Shown here piece by piece: positions 37,483-46,935 of a stretch of 64,000 nucleotides of DNA; positions within the stretch are counted from its first letter, which is position 1; each line of letters begins with the position of its first letter. Source of the DNA: Shouchella miscanthi. Its GTDB lineage: Bacteria; Bacillota; Bacilli; Bacillales; Bacillaceae_D. A program made the position numbers and the translations under genes. The DNA is taken from assembly GCF_007725405.1 (NCBI RefSeq), contig NZ_CP042163.1, positions 1,178,001 through 1,242,000 of the forward strand, read 5' to 3'. The notes beneath the pieces are model-generated. The model was not told the DNA's origin, did not search any database, and saw only the letters and a list, made by a program, of their open reading frames with translations.

Positions 37483-38943
37483 TTGGGGAAAATGGATATA
37501 CAGACAACGATTGCGACTCTGTCGAAGTCAGCGGACTTTGTCGTTGACAAGACGCACTCTAATCAGTCATTGCGTTATTATTACCTCTCTTCTCTTATGA
37601 GAGACAAGCACTCCTTTCACAAAGTGATTGAATACATAAAGACGAATAAACATGTTCCCATTGAAGAACTAGGAGCTCATTTACCAATTGAACGAGTAGA
37701 ATCTGTGCATACAGGTGAAGAGTTTAGCACGCAAATTATGCGCGGGGCTCTATTAATTGGAAATCCAGACAAGCTCAATTCCTTTATCGCCCTACCATTA
37801 AAAAAGCATGATGGTCGTGAAGTAACGATTACCGAAAATGAGTACACCGTAGCCGGTCCAAAAGAAGGCCTTATTGAAGATCTTGATGTGAATTTAAACT
37901 TAATTCGGAAACGAATTGCGGTTCCTGAATTAATTGTAGATGAAATGACGGTAGGTAGGTTAAGCAAGAGTAGGTTGGCGATGATTTATATAGAAGATGT
38001 TGCTGATAATCAACTTGTTCAAACGGTAAAGCAGCGACTTGCAGACATGGATTACGATGAATTCGTTGACATTACACAAGTAAGCCAGCTTATAACGGAT
38101 AATCCCAATTCTCCCTTTGCCCAATTATTAGAAACAGAACGACCTGATCGGGTTGCTTCAAGTATTACAGAAGGAAAAGTCGTTCTAGTTCTGGACGGCT
38201 CGCCTCTTGCTTTAATTGGTCCAACCAATTTAATTGAATTCTTTTCTTCACCGGATGATTACTATGATCAATGGCCAGTAGGAATGTTTATTCGTTTATT
38301 AAGAATTTGTGCGGTTATTTTTTCAGTCATTGCCACTTCTTTCTATATTGCAATTACAACATTTCACCATGAACTCATACCAGATGACTTGCTAATTACA
38401 ATGGTGGCGACAAGGATAGAAGTTCCGTATCCACCGATTATTGAAGTGCTTATTTTAGAGCTGACGATTGAATTGTTACGGGAAGCAGGAGCAAGACTCC
38501 CTGAAAGAATCGGTCAAACAATCGGAATCGTTGGGGGTATCGTAATCGGTACTGCCATTGTTGAAGCATCGCTTGCCAGTAGTGTTCTTTTAATTATCGT
38601 GGCGTTAACGGCCCTTGCATCCTTTACCACACCGATTTATCAAATGGGAAACACCATTCGACTCCTACGTTTTCCGTTTATCTTGCTTGCGCAGCTCTAT
38701 GGGTTTATCGGCATTTCCATTTGTCTATTGCTTTGTATCTATCATTTACTAACCTTGAAATCTTTTGGCCACCCTTATTTAACACCTGTGTACCCATTAC
38801 GTATTAAGGACTTTAAAGACTCTTTTTTTCGATTGCCTATTTGGTTTCAGGGAAAGCGACCTGAGACATTACGGACAAAGAAGCAAGATCGATTTACACG
38901 CCATAAAAAAGTAAAAGCGAAGCAAGATATTGAAGAATTATAA
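37483..38943 (+). CDS. Spore germination receptor A subunit (GerA/GerKA family)
   Basis: A 486-residue GerA-family protein of the spore inner membrane. The soluble N-terminal domain extends to about 265; FVVDKTHSNQSLRYYYLSSLM near 18 and LIGNPDKLNSFIALPL near 90 lie in it. The membrane part starts near 270 (FIRLLRICAVIFSVIATSFYIA) and holds the conserved HHELIPDDLLITM and VPYPPIIEVLILELTIELLREAGARLP. The C-terminal tail is basic. It works with the B and C subunits coded next to it as a nutrient sensor for spore germination. TTG start after ggggaggg; ATG 37492 is an alternative. Confidence 0.93.
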   Translation: MGKMDIQTTIATLSKSADFVVDKTHSNQSLRYYYLSSLMRDKHSFHKVIEYIKTNKHVPIEELGAHLPIERVESVHTGEEFSTQIMRGALLIGNPDKLNSFIALPLKKHDGREVTITENEYTVAGPKEGLIEDLDVNLNLIRKRIAVPELIVDEMTVGRLSKSRLAMIYIEDVADNQLVQTVKQRLADMDYDEFVDITQVSQLITDNPNSPFAQLLETERPDRVASSITEGKVVLVLDGSPLALIGPTNLIEFFSSPDDYYDQWPVGMFIRLLRICAVIFSVIATSFYIAITTFHHELIPDDLLITMVATRIEVPYPPIIEVLILELTIELLREAGARLPERIGQTIGIVGGIVIGTAIVEASLASSVLLIIVALTALASFTTPIYQMGNTIRLLRFPFILLAQLYGFIGISICLLLCIYHLLTLKSFGHPYLTPVYPLRIKDFKDSFFRLPIWFQGKRPETLRTKKQDRFTRHKKVKAKQDIEEL

Positions 38944-38970
38944 GCATGAGAAGACGGAAGGAGGTTCACC

Positions 38971-40041
38971 ATGAATATAAAGAACCATCAAGTCTCATCT
39001 TTTTTTGCGCTTTTCCTTGTGTTCTTTATGCAAATTGGTGTTGGTATCTTTACGTTTCAAAAAAGTATAGCAGGAATTGTTGGAAATGATGGATGGATCG
39101 CCATTATGTTTTCAGCGGCAAGCGTTTTGGTGGTTATTCGTCTCATTTATTACATCTTGGATGATGGAATGACAATTGCAGACATTCATACTCGTTTTTT
39201 TGGTAAGTATGTCGGAAAGATAGTCGACGTTTTCTTTATTCTCTATTTTTGTTTGTTCGCTTCTACCATCGTTGTTATTTATGTGGATATGGTCATCATT
39301 TGGGTATTTCCTGACATGTATCATGGAATTTTAATTTTTATTATGCTAGCACTAGCTTTGCTGTTCACACGTTCAGGCTTTCGAACCATTATGGGCTTGA
39401 GTGTGTTAACCATTTTTATGACAGTCCCGTTATTGCTGTACTCTAATTATCCTCAAGGCCTATTGCAAGTCCATAATCTTACCCCTGTTTGGAATCATTC
39501 CATACGTGACGTAATGAGTGCATCAAGAGAGATGACGTTTCAATTTCTAGGATTTGAAGTGTTGTTAGTAGCGTTCCCTTTTATTAAAAATGCAAAGCAT
39601 TCTGCTAAGTGGGCACAATTGGGTGTTATATTGAGCATGTGTGTTTATTTATTCACGTATATTCTCGTTTACCTTGTATTCACAGAAAATCACTTAGTTA
39701 ATATCATATGGCCTACGTTATCCGTTTGGAGAATGGAGTATCTAGGTATTTCAATTTGGCTTCTTATCTTGCTGCCAAATATTTGTATGTATTTATGGGC
39801 CGCAAGCTATCTTGGGAAACGAACAATCGGTTGGAAGCAAAAGCATTGGCTATTGGTACTTGTCATCCTTGTTTTTACGAGTGCTTTGCTTGGAAGGCGT
39901 TTTTTTAGCTTAACTGAGGTGCAGCATGTCATTAATGAACTAGGCTTTTACACCTTGTATTTTTACATCCCCTTTCTCGCGGTTCTAACGTTTATTTTTA
40001 AAAAAAGGATGAGACGCCATGCAAAAAAGAAGCATACTTAG
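38971..40041 (+). CDS. Spore germination receptor B subunit (GerB/GerKB family)
   Basis: A 356-residue protein with about ten membrane segments, of the amino-acid-permease-like GerB family (QVSSFFALFLVFFMQIGVGIFTFQ at the start). In nutrient receptors this subunit largely fixes ligand specificity, which cannot be predicted here. ggaggttcacc precedes the ATG. It overlaps the C subunit gene by 23 bp, so translation is coupled. Confidence 0.92.
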   Translation: MNIKNHQVSSFFALFLVFFMQIGVGIFTFQKSIAGIVGNDGWIAIMFSAASVLVVIRLIYYILDDGMTIADIHTRFFGKYVGKIVDVFFILYFCLFASTIVVIYVDMVIIWVFPDMYHGILIFIMLALALLFTRSGFRTIMGLSVLTIFMTVPLLLYSNYPQGLLQVHNLTPVWNHSIRDVMSASREMTFQFLGFEVLLVAFPFIKNAKHSAKWAQLGVILSMCVYLFTYILVYLVFTENHLVNIIWPTLSVWRMEYLGISIWLLILLPNICMYLWAASYLGKRTIGWKQKHWLLVLVILVFTSALLGRRFFSLTEVQHVINELGFYTLYFYIPFLAVLTFIFKKRMRRHAKKKHT

Positions 40042-41110
40042 TGCGGTTTTCATTGCTTTATTACTTTTATCTTCGTGCACACCCCATATGCAACTAAATG
40101 AAGATATTCAGTATTTACAAGCACTCGCTCATGATTTGAAAGACAACGGAGATGTGGAAACGACCGGAATTACAACCATCATTGTGCCTGCGGATGAAAA
40201 GCTACCTGAGAGTGAATTAATAAAAATAGAAAACCCTCATCTCGCTGGATTGTTTCAAGGTTTACAAGCTGAAACCCCTCGTCTTGTTGATACAAGTCGA
40301 ACAAGGCTTCATATATTTAGCGAGAAATTTGCAAAAGAAGAAGGGCTATTTAGCACGTTAGATTCAATTCAGCGAAATCCTACCATTGAGCAAAATTTAA
40401 AGCTGCTGATTAGTAGAGGCAATGCAAGTGATCTCTTTAATGCTGAGTTTCCATTCCAATCAACGGCTCAACAACACATACTCAATCTTATTGATAAAAA
40501 TGAAATTGAACAGTTACCTAAAACGAGCATGCATGAGTTTTTATACCGCTATTATGCGTCAGGCACTGATCCTTTTTTGCCTATCATTGACCACATTGAC
40601 AATCGTGTAAAGGTAACGGGGCTTGCTTTTTTTAAAGAGGATCAGTATAAAACTGAAATAAACTTGGAACAAAGCAGCTATTTTAGAAAATTATTTGAAA
40701 AGACCACACAAGGAAATGCGTACGTTCCCCTAGGAGAAGATAGAGGGATTGTGTACCGCTATTTAAAGTCTAAACCAAAGTGGCAAGTGAATGTCATGGA
40801 TGATGACCAAATAAACATTTCCGTAGAAATAAAGATTGAAGGTACTCTTAGACAAAAAAAAGAAATAGGAATTGAAGAATTTAGTACAAGCGATCTCGAA
40901 GAAAAATCTAAAAAGCATTTCCAAGAGGCGTTTCAAGAAATGATCACGTTTTTACAAGAAAACAAGCTCGACCCAATTGGTGTCACAGAAGTTGTAAGGC
41001 AACATGTTCGCGGAATAGATAGTGAAAAGTGGAAGGAAGAGGAATACCCTTTCACTACTATCGATGTGGATGTTCAATTCCAAATTAATAATATGGGTGC
41101 CGTTAAATAA
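40019..41110 (+). CDS. Spore germination receptor C subunit lipoprotein (GerC/GerKC family)
   Basis: A 363-residue lipoprotein with a signal ending LLSSC, Cys20 being the lipid site. The order and the C-terminal half (IEIKIEGTLRQKKE and onward, the GerAC-type domain) identify it as the C subunit. RBS aaaggatgag lies inside gerB. It closes the receptor operon. The N-terminal domain is divergent, as is usual for this subunit. Confidence 0.9.
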   Translation: MQKRSILSAVFIALLLLSSCTPHMQLNEDIQYLQALAHDLKDNGDVETTGITTIIVPADEKLPESELIKIENPHLAGLFQGLQAETPRLVDTSRTRLHIFSEKFAKEEGLFSTLDSIQRNPTIEQNLKLLISRGNASDLFNAEFPFQSTAQQHILNLIDKNEIEQLPKTSMHEFLYRYYASGTDPFLPIIDHIDNRVKVTGLAFFKEDQYKTEINLEQSSYFRKLFEKTTQGNAYVPLGEDRGIVYRYLKSKPKWQVNVMDDDQINISVEIKIEGTLRQKKEIGIEEFSTSDLEEKSKKHFQEAFQEMITFLQENKLDPIGVTEVVRQHVRGIDSEKWKEEEYPFTTIDVDVQFQINNMGAVK

Positions 41111-41202
41111 AGAAAACAAATGTCACTCTATTCGTTTACTCTGGTCAATTAGCAACATTTCAGGTACGATTACAGAGTTACTTGATAACCGGAGGAATGA
41201 AT

Positions 41203-42528
41203 GTGCAACGCTTTTACTACGGAATGATTTTATTACTTGTTTTTATTGGGCTAGCCCTTCAAGCGAGTCTATTACTGTGGATAGGCGGTTTATTGACACT
41301 CCCGATGCTCGTCTATTCCTTTTTTCGCTCAAATCGTTTATTTCAAGGTATGGGATTGGCCTTTTTATCTGGTGGCGCATTGTTCGTTCCTTTTAGCAAT
41401 GTATCTTTACAAGACATCCCGCCATTATTCTCAAACAATTTAACCCTTGTTGTTTTTGTGGCGATTGTGCCTCTTATGCAAGCGGCAATTGAAACCCTTC
41501 ATTACGATAAGCAAGTACAGACATGGTTATTTAAAGGGGCAACTACAAATGGGAAATTACATACACGTTCTCTCCTAACGACATATGGATTTGTTCCTTT
41601 TATGAACTTGTCAGTTCTCCCCTTGTTGCAACATACGTTAAAGGAAAAATTAACTGCCATTACTAAAAAAGAGCGTGATGTATTAATAAGCCAAACGACG
41701 TTACGTGGCTATGCACTAGCGCTTGTTTGGATGCCAATGGAAATTATGGTTGTGACAGCAATTGGCTTAACAGGAGAGAGTTACTTTTCTCTTATACCGT
41801 ACTTACTTCTCCTGTCAGTATTGATGACGTTCGTTGAAATAGGAAAGCGTGCTATGCGGCAGAATGAACGACTCTCTATTGTTTTCCAAGAAGAAGGTGG
41901 TCGCTCGAAATGGTCGCTCATTAGCGCAGTGATCGTTTTTTTAATACTTGTTATGGCTCTAGGAGAATGGCTAGATCTTTCCTTTATTTTAACTGTCGTC
42001 CTGCTTATACCACTTTTTTCTTTAGCGTGGACATCCATGTTAGGGAAAGGGAGGGCTTTTCTTAAAGAAGGTCTTTTTTCCTTAGGGAAACAGCTACAAA
42101 CGGGCATTCATCCCTTTATTGTGTTATTTGTCTCACTTGGTTGGTTTACCGGAATGCTTAATCAAACAGAAGTGCTTCGTTATGTGCAAGAACCCCTTTA
42201 TCAATTAGGCGAACAGCCGGTACTATTACTTGCAATCATCCCGTTGAGCTTTTATTTACTTGCAATGATTGGGATTCATCCCATAGCTTCAATGGTACTT
42301 GTCCATGAAGTCATTGGACCCATCCTTATGCCAATTATGCCAATACCGTTAACGGTGATGTACATTGTCAGCGCCCTGGCAACATTCACGATGTCTCCAT
42401 ATGGCATTATTGTGACGATGACAGCACGTCATACAGAGCAAAATCCTTATCGCATTATGATGACAAACGTACCCTTTGCTTTACTTTTTGCCGCAATTTC
42501 CATTAGTATCATGCTATTATTTTATTAA
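41203..42528 (+). CDS. Multi-pass membrane protein, possible ion/anion transporter
   Basis: I start at GTG 41203 because ggagg ends 7 bp upstream; ATG 41197 would be too close to it. The 441-residue product has about 11-12 membrane segments. The re-entrant-like motifs LLAMIGIHPIASMVLVHEVI (about 355-374) and TFTMSPYGIIVTM near 400 resemble the paired hairpin tips of ion-transporter-superfamily carriers. I cannot name the family with confidence. It is followed by an M20 peptidase, so uptake of a peptide or amino-acid conjugate is possible. Confidence 0.65.
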   Translation: MQRFYYGMILLLVFIGLALQASLLLWIGGLLTLPMLVYSFFRSNRLFQGMGLAFLSGGALFVPFSNVSLQDIPPLFSNNLTLVVFVAIVPLMQAAIETLHYDKQVQTWLFKGATTNGKLHTRSLLTTYGFVPFMNLSVLPLLQHTLKEKLTAITKKERDVLISQTTLRGYALALVWMPMEIMVVTAIGLTGESYFSLIPYLLLLSVLMTFVEIGKRAMRQNERLSIVFQEEGGRSKWSLISAVIVFLILVMALGEWLDLSFILTVVLLIPLFSLAWTSMLGKGRAFLKEGLFSLGKQLQTGIHPFIVLFVSLGWFTGMLNQTEVLRYVQEPLYQLGEQPVLLLAIIPLSFYLLAMIGIHPIASMVLVHEVIGPILMPIMPIPLTVMYIVSALATFTMSPYGIIVTMTARHTEQNPYRIMMTNVPFALLFAAISISIMLLFY

Positions 42529-42576
42529 AAGCAATCACCTATGATCCTACTCGTAGGTTCTTCCTTTTAGAAAAGG

Positions 42577-43755
42577 ATGTCAGAAAAATATGAATGTATG
42601 AAAGTAGTGATAAGAGTGAGCAAACAAAAAGAGATGCTACATATGTTAAAAGAATTAGTGATGATGGATAGTGGTTCATATGATAAGGCAGGAGTGGACA
42701 AGGTTGGTTCCTATTTAATAAATGCCTTTAAAGAACTAGGATTTGTAGAAACCATGTTCAAGCAAGAGGAGTATGGTCACCATATCTTGTTGAAACAAGA
42801 GAAAACAAATAAACAACCCTCCATCTTGCTCATGCTCCATATGGATACGGTCTTTCCAATGGGAACTTCGGCTGCTCGCCCTTTTGTGGTGAAAGAGGAT
42901 AAAGCTTATGGACCGGGTGTAGCAGATATGAAAGGAAGCCATGTCACTACTTACTTTGCGCTTAAAACGCTTCATGAAACCGATCCTGCGATTCTAAACC
43001 AAATCGAAGTATTGTTAACAAGCGATGAAGAAATTGGTGCACCATCTGGACGTAGCATCATTGAGGAACAGGCAATCGGGAAGAAGGCTGTTCTTGTTAT
43101 GGAGCCAGCACGAAAAGACGGATCGGTGGTGACGTTTCGTCGTGGTGGAGGACGATATGTTATGCGTGTTGAAGGGATTGCCGCCCATTCTGGCAATGAC
43201 CCTGAAAAGGGGGCAAGCGCGGTAGAAGAATTAGCCTACAAAATTATCGCTTTACATCAGCTATCTGATGCTACAGCAGGAACTCATGTGAACGTTGGGG
43301 TTATAAGAGGCGGAACAGCGGTTAATACAGTTGCAGATTACGCAGAAGCTGACATAGACATTCGTATTTCAAAAATGGAACAAGCAAGAGAACTTGAAGC
43401 AGCTATCCAGACAATTGCGAATGAAACGAGAATCAAAGGCACATCAACGTCTGTTAAAGGAGGGATTACGAGACCGCCAATGATACGATCGAATAAAACG
43501 ATTCAGCTGTACGAACTTGTGCGAGAACAAGCCCGCTTAGAAGGGATTGAAGTGGGAGAAACGTCTTCAGGTGGAGGATCCGATGCTTCATACACATCAG
43601 CACTCGGTATTCCAACAATCGATGGAATGGGTCCAGTGGGTAGTGGCTTTCATAGTGAAGAAGAATGTTTACAAGTCTCTTCATTAGAAGAACGAACAAC
43701 GCTACTTGTTAACGTCATTCAACGGGTTCTGTCTAAAGAAGTGGTGTTTAAGTAA
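42577..43755 (+). CDS. M20-family metallopeptidase, carboxypeptidase G2-like
   Basis: A 392-residue M20 peptidase. The zinc-binding residues are visible: H in MLHMDTVFP (about 88-96), D in GPGVADMKGSH (about 112-122), catalytic E-E in TSDEEIGAPSG (about 149-159), E in VLVMEPARKDG (about 172), and H in GSGFHSEEE near 365. RGGGRYVMRVEGIAAHSGNDPEKG begins the lid domain. Such enzymes release C-terminal amino acids or cleave dipeptides. Start is ATG 42577 or 42598. The stop is directly followed by the ATG of the PhzF gene. Confidence 0.88.
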   Translation: MSEKYECMKVVIRVSKQKEMLHMLKELVMMDSGSYDKAGVDKVGSYLINAFKELGFVETMFKQEEYGHHILLKQEKTNKQPSILLMLHMDTVFPMGTSAARPFVVKEDKAYGPGVADMKGSHVTTYFALKTLHETDPAILNQIEVLLTSDEEIGAPSGRSIIEEQAIGKKAVLVMEPARKDGSVVTFRRGGGRYVMRVEGIAAHSGNDPEKGASAVEELAYKIIALHQLSDATAGTHVNVGVIRGGTAVNTVADYAEADIDIRISKMEQARELEAAIQTIANETRIKGTSTSVKGGITRPPMIRSNKTIQLYELVREQARLEGIEVGETSSGGGSDASYTSALGIPTIDGMGPVGSGFHSEEECLQVSSLEERTTLLVNVIQRVLSKEVVFK

Positions 43756-44616
43756 ATGAAGCAAATTCCCTTTTATATAGTAGATGTGTTTACTGATCAA
43801 GCATTTTCAGGCAATCAACTCGCAGTTTTTATTTTGGATGATAATCTTGAAGTCTCTATTCGACAACAGCTGGCAAAAGAACTTCATTTTTCAGAGACGA
43901 TTTTTCTTCAGTTAACGGAAAATCACATAATTGATGCATGGATTCATACACCTGAAGAAGAGATTCCATTTGGAGGGCACCCTCTAATAGGGGCTGCTTT
44001 TATATGGCATTCACGCTACGGGAGTACTTCAAATAAGATGGTGTTCCGAACAAAAAGTGGTCTTGTGCCTGTTTTAATCGATAATCAGACCTCGATTTAT
44101 TGGATGACTCAGCAAACACCTCAATTCAGCCAAGTCATACCACCTTGTGAAGCTGCTAAAGTATTAGGTTTAAAAGAGGTTGATTTTCACCCATTTTGGC
44201 CTGTTCAAGAAATTTCTACAGGGCTTCCTGTTGTAGTTGCACCGGTGAAATCTGTAGAAGTCCTGAAGCGAACAAAACTGAACCATTCAGCTTACGAAGC
44301 GTTAATTAGCCGCATTGAAGCAAAAGGAATTTGTGTTTTTGCGATGGAAGGGGATCGATCAGATCTTTCTGTTCGAGATTTTGCACCATACTACGGCATT
44401 CCAGAAGACGTGGCAACAGGTTCTTCAAATGGTGCCATTTTAGCTTTTATAATGAAACATGAAGCTGTGTCACGTTTGTCGCTTGTATCTGAACAAGGAG
44501 TATTCATGAATAGGCCCTCCACCCTTCATTTAAAAGGGGAGAAAAAAGTCAATTCTTTTGACATACATGTTGGTGGACAGGCTGTGCTGCTTGCTTCGGG
44601 TACGTGGAATGTATAG
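43756..44616 (+). CDS. PhzF-family isomerase-like protein
   Basis: A 286-residue PhzF/YddE protein. The N-terminal block IPFYIVDVFTDQAFSGNQLAVFIL, the E of FSETIFL (about 46), and FGGHPLIGAAF (about 74-84) are family signatures, and DVATGSSNGAILAFI (about 218-232) is the second-half counterpart. PhzF members isomerise or epimerise small metabolites, but most are uncharacterised. The gene touches the M20 gene stop (TAAATG) and precedes a GNAT gene by 15 bp, implying one transcript. Confidence 0.88.
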   Translation: MKQIPFYIVDVFTDQAFSGNQLAVFILDDNLEVSIRQQLAKELHFSETIFLQLTENHIIDAWIHTPEEEIPFGGHPLIGAAFIWHSRYGSTSNKMVFRTKSGLVPVLIDNQTSIYWMTQQTPQFSQVIPPCEAAKVLGLKEVDFHPFWPVQEISTGLPVVVAPVKSVEVLKRTKLNHSAYEALISRIEAKGICVFAMEGDRSDLSVRDFAPYYGIPEDVATGSSNGAILAFIMKHEAVSRLSLVSEQGVFMNRPSTLHLKGEKKVNSFDIHVGGQAVLLASGTWNV

Positions 44617-44631
44617 AAAAGGAGCCTACTC

Positions 44632-45138
44632 ATGATCAAACAAATTTACCATTTAACAGCGTATAAAAAAGAGTTGAGTCAGTTGTTAACAGAATGTGTT
44701 AACGAAGGAGCCTCTATAAATTTTTTAGCACCAATATCAATAGAAAAAGCAGAAGCTTACTGGGATACGGTTGAGATAAAAGATACGTTAATGGTATTTA
44801 TAGCGATGGAACAAGGGAAACTGGTTGGTACTGTACAACTTGCTTGTAGTGAAAAAGAGAATGGTCGACACCGTGCAGAAATTGCAAAAGTAATGGTTCA
44901 TCCAACGTTTCGCGGACGCGGGTACGCAATGCAATTATTGAAGGAAGTAGAGGTAGCGGCAGTTGCTAAAGGAATAACGTTACTTGTACTTGATACGGAG
45001 AAGGGATCATCGGCAAATGAACTCTATAAAAAATTGGGCTACACGTTTGCGGGGACGATTCCTCAGTTTGCAAAATCCGCACGATCCCATCAATTAGAAG
45101 CAACGAATTACTATTATAAAGAGATTGGTTCTGTATGA
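44632..45138 (+). CDS. GNAT N-acetyltransferase
   Basis: A 168-residue acetyltransferase. AEIAKVMVHPTFRGRGYAMQLLKEVE (about 83-108) contains the acetyl-CoA loop RGRGYA, and GITLLVLDTEKGSSANELYKKLGYTFAGTIP completes the fold. The substrate is unknown. Its stop overlaps the histidine kinase start (ATGA), which links it to the two-component module. gaaaaggag precedes the ATG. Confidence 0.85.
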   Translation: MIKQIYHLTAYKKELSQLLTECVNEGASINFLAPISIEKAEAYWDTVEIKDTLMVFIAMEQGKLVGTVQLACSEKENGRHRAEIAKVMVHPTFRGRGYAMQLLKEVEVAAVAKGITLLVLDTEKGSSANELYKKLGYTFAGTIPQFAKSARSHQLEATNYYYKEIGSV

Positions 45139-46229
45139 ATGGCTGGCTTCCAATATGCTTTATCGTTATTGCGAATGGCGTAGTCGTTTTTCTTGACCCT
45201 TCGCTATTGGCGAATGCTTTTTTTTGGATTCTATTAGGCATAATGATAGGTGGAGTATGTTCTGAGCCATTATGGTCCAATGGCGTCTATCTCTATATTC
45301 TTTTAGCACTCGTGACAATGATTACTTTTCCTGGAGAACAAACGTGGTTGATCGTGTTACTACTTGTATTGCTGCCTTACTTTTCACAAATTGTCGCTAA
45401 ACGCTACAATTTCGCTTTTGGCGCAATCCTTCTCTGTTCGGTTCTGCTAAGTGAAGGTACGTTATCAATGACTACGATAGCGCTTTTCTTATCTTTTATA
45501 AGCCTTTACTGTGCGGTTTATCTTAACAAACAAATACAACTGAATCATGTAAATCAGGAACAAGTGAATACACTTTTGTATGAAAAACGTTTACTTAAAA
45601 GGCAGCTTGTTGAAGAGGAAGATACCGTTAAACAAGCAGAACGGACAAGGATTGCACGAGACGTCCATGATTCTGTCGGTCATCAACTGACGGCGCTTGG
45701 AATGCAGCTGCAGATGGCTGAACTGCAAAATGGGATCGAAAATCCTTATTTAAGTGAGGCAAAACAGACTGCTCGGCAAGCGCTAGATGAAATGCGCAAA
45801 GCGGTGCGCGCTCTTGAGATGGAGGAAATTCGCGGTGTGGCCATGATTCTTCGATTGATTCGGAAGCTTGAAGCAGAGAGCCACGTACACGTTCGCTTAA
45901 CGACCGAGGCAGGGGCTCTATCAAAAGGGTTAACAAATGAGCAAAGCACGGCTCTTTACCGATTTGTACAAGAAGGATTAACCAATGCAATGCGCCATGC
46001 TTATGCAAAACAAGTAAATGTAACGTTATCAGTCTATGCAGACTATATGTACGTAGCCATTTTAGAAAACGAAGCTGAAAAGAAAAGGTTTCATGAAGGA
46101 TTCGGGCTCACTCAACTTCGAAATCGATTTGAAGAATTAGATGGGCAATTTTATGCACATTTTAATGAAGACACTTTTTACATGAAAGGGGTGTTTCCTA
46201 TTGATTCAAAAACAAATTCTGCTCGCTGA
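45135..46229 (+). CDS. NarL-type sensor histidine kinase (LnrJ/YfiJ-like)
   Basis: A 364-residue kinase. Residues 1-135 are four to six membrane segments without a large outer loop, suggesting that it senses within the membrane. The phosphoacceptor is His178 in RIARDVHDSVGHQL (HisKA_3 type), and the ATPase domain includes LTNEQSTALYRFVQEGLTNAMRHAYA with the N box, and GFGLTQLRNRFEELDG. Order kinase, regulator, ATPase and two permeases matches the B. subtilis linearmycin locus lnrJKLMN, in which the kinase senses membrane-active polyenes. The ligand here is unknown. Confidence 0.88.
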   Translation: MNGWLPICFIVIANGVVVFLDPSLLANAFFWILLGIMIGGVCSEPLWSNGVYLYILLALVTMITFPGEQTWLIVLLLVLLPYFSQIVAKRYNFAFGAILLCSVLLSEGTLSMTTIALFLSFISLYCAVYLNKQIQLNHVNQEQVNTLLYEKRLLKRQLVEEEDTVKQAERTRIARDVHDSVGHQLTALGMQLQMAELQNGIENPYLSEAKQTARQALDEMRKAVRALEMEEIRGVAMILRLIRKLEAESHVHVRLTTEAGALSKGLTNEQSTALYRFVQEGLTNAMRHAYAKQVNVTLSVYADYMYVAILENEAEKKRFHEGFGLTQLRNRFEELDGQFYAHFNEDTFYMKGVFPIDSKTNSAR

Positions 46230-46836
46230 AGACCAGCTCATTGTTAGACAAGGATTAAAAATGATGCTCGAATTTGATGGTATGTATAAAACGTTGGAAG
46301 CAAATAATGGGTTAGAAGCGGTTCAACTAACTATGACCCATCATGTTGATTTAATACTAATGGACGTCCGTATGCCGATGATGAATGGAATTGAAGCAGT
46401 AAAAGAAATTCGTAATACAAACAAGGAAGTAAGAATTGTCATGCTCACAACCTTTGCTGATGAAGAATATGCACTTGAATCATTGAAGTTAGGAGCGAAC
46501 GGATACATATTAAAAGATGCAGATCGAGAAAACCTTCTCATGTCAATTGAAAAAGCGTTAAAGGGTGAGTTTATTCTCGACGGACAAGTAGCGGCGAAAG
46601 TTATTCCGACTTTGCTTGAACGGAAGCAATCAAGTCGTACAGAGATTCCTTTTTTAAGTGAACGAGAAATAGAAATTACTAGAATGGTAGGAGAAGGGCT
46701 AAGCAACGCCGAGATTTCCGAAGCTTTATTTTTAACGATTGGGACTGTCAAAAATTACGTTAGTCAACTATTCACGAAACTAGATGTCCGGGACCGTACA
46801 CAGCTTGCGATCTATGCAGTTAAACACAACATATGA
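46201..46836 (+). CDS. NarL/LuxR-type response regulator (LnrK/YfiK-like)
   Basis: A 211-residue regulator starting at TTG inside the kinase gene, a 29-bp overlap. The receiver has the acidic pocket LLAEDQ, phosphoacceptor Asp55 in LILMDVRMP, and the K in YILKDADR near 105. The LuxR-type HTH is at LSEREIEITRMVGEGLSNAEISEALFLTIGTVKNYVSQLFTKL. The likely target is the exporter operon that begins 99 bp downstream. A perfect inverted repeat at 46831-46848 overlaps its stop codon and may be its binding site. Confidence 0.9.
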   Translation: MIQKQILLAEDQLIVRQGLKMMLEFDGMYKTLEANNGLEAVQLTMTHHVDLILMDVRMPMMNGIEAVKEIRNTNKEVRIVMLTTFADEEYALESLKLGANGYILKDADRENLLMSIEKALKGEFILDGQVAAKVIPTLLERKQSSRTEIPFLSEREIEITRMVGEGLSNAEISEALFLTIGTVKNYVSQLFTKLDVRDRTQLAIYAVKHNI

Positions 46837-46848
46837 CTCCAGTCATAT
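46831..46848. promoter_or_regulatory. Perfect inverted repeat before the ABC exporter, candidate response-regulator site
   Basis: atatgact, cc, agtcatat is an exact 8-bp dyad with a 2-bp centre, overlapping the regulator stop codon about 90 bp before the exporter ATPase. The length suits a dimer of a LuxR-type regulator. It lacks a T-run, so it is not a terminator. Confidence 0.5.
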
Positions 46849-46860
46849 AAAACAAGACAA

Positions 46861-46897
46861 AAGAGTGACTCTAGTGAATCGCGAGCGCTCTTTTTTT
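46861..46897 (+). terminator. Possible attenuator between regulator and exporter genes
   Basis: aagagtg pairs with cgctctt (one wobble) across a 17-nt loop, followed by seven T residues. It could end the upstream transcript or lower read-through into the exporter. Confidence 0.5.
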
Positions 46898-46935
46898 CGT
46901 TTACACTTGTCGTAATGAGTAGGAGGTGACCGATT

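Noticed and set aside
45628-46008. 126-codon minus-strand frame within the histidine kinase gene
   Set aside because: It is a shadow frame opposite a conserved catalytic domain, without a ribosome site or recognisable domain.
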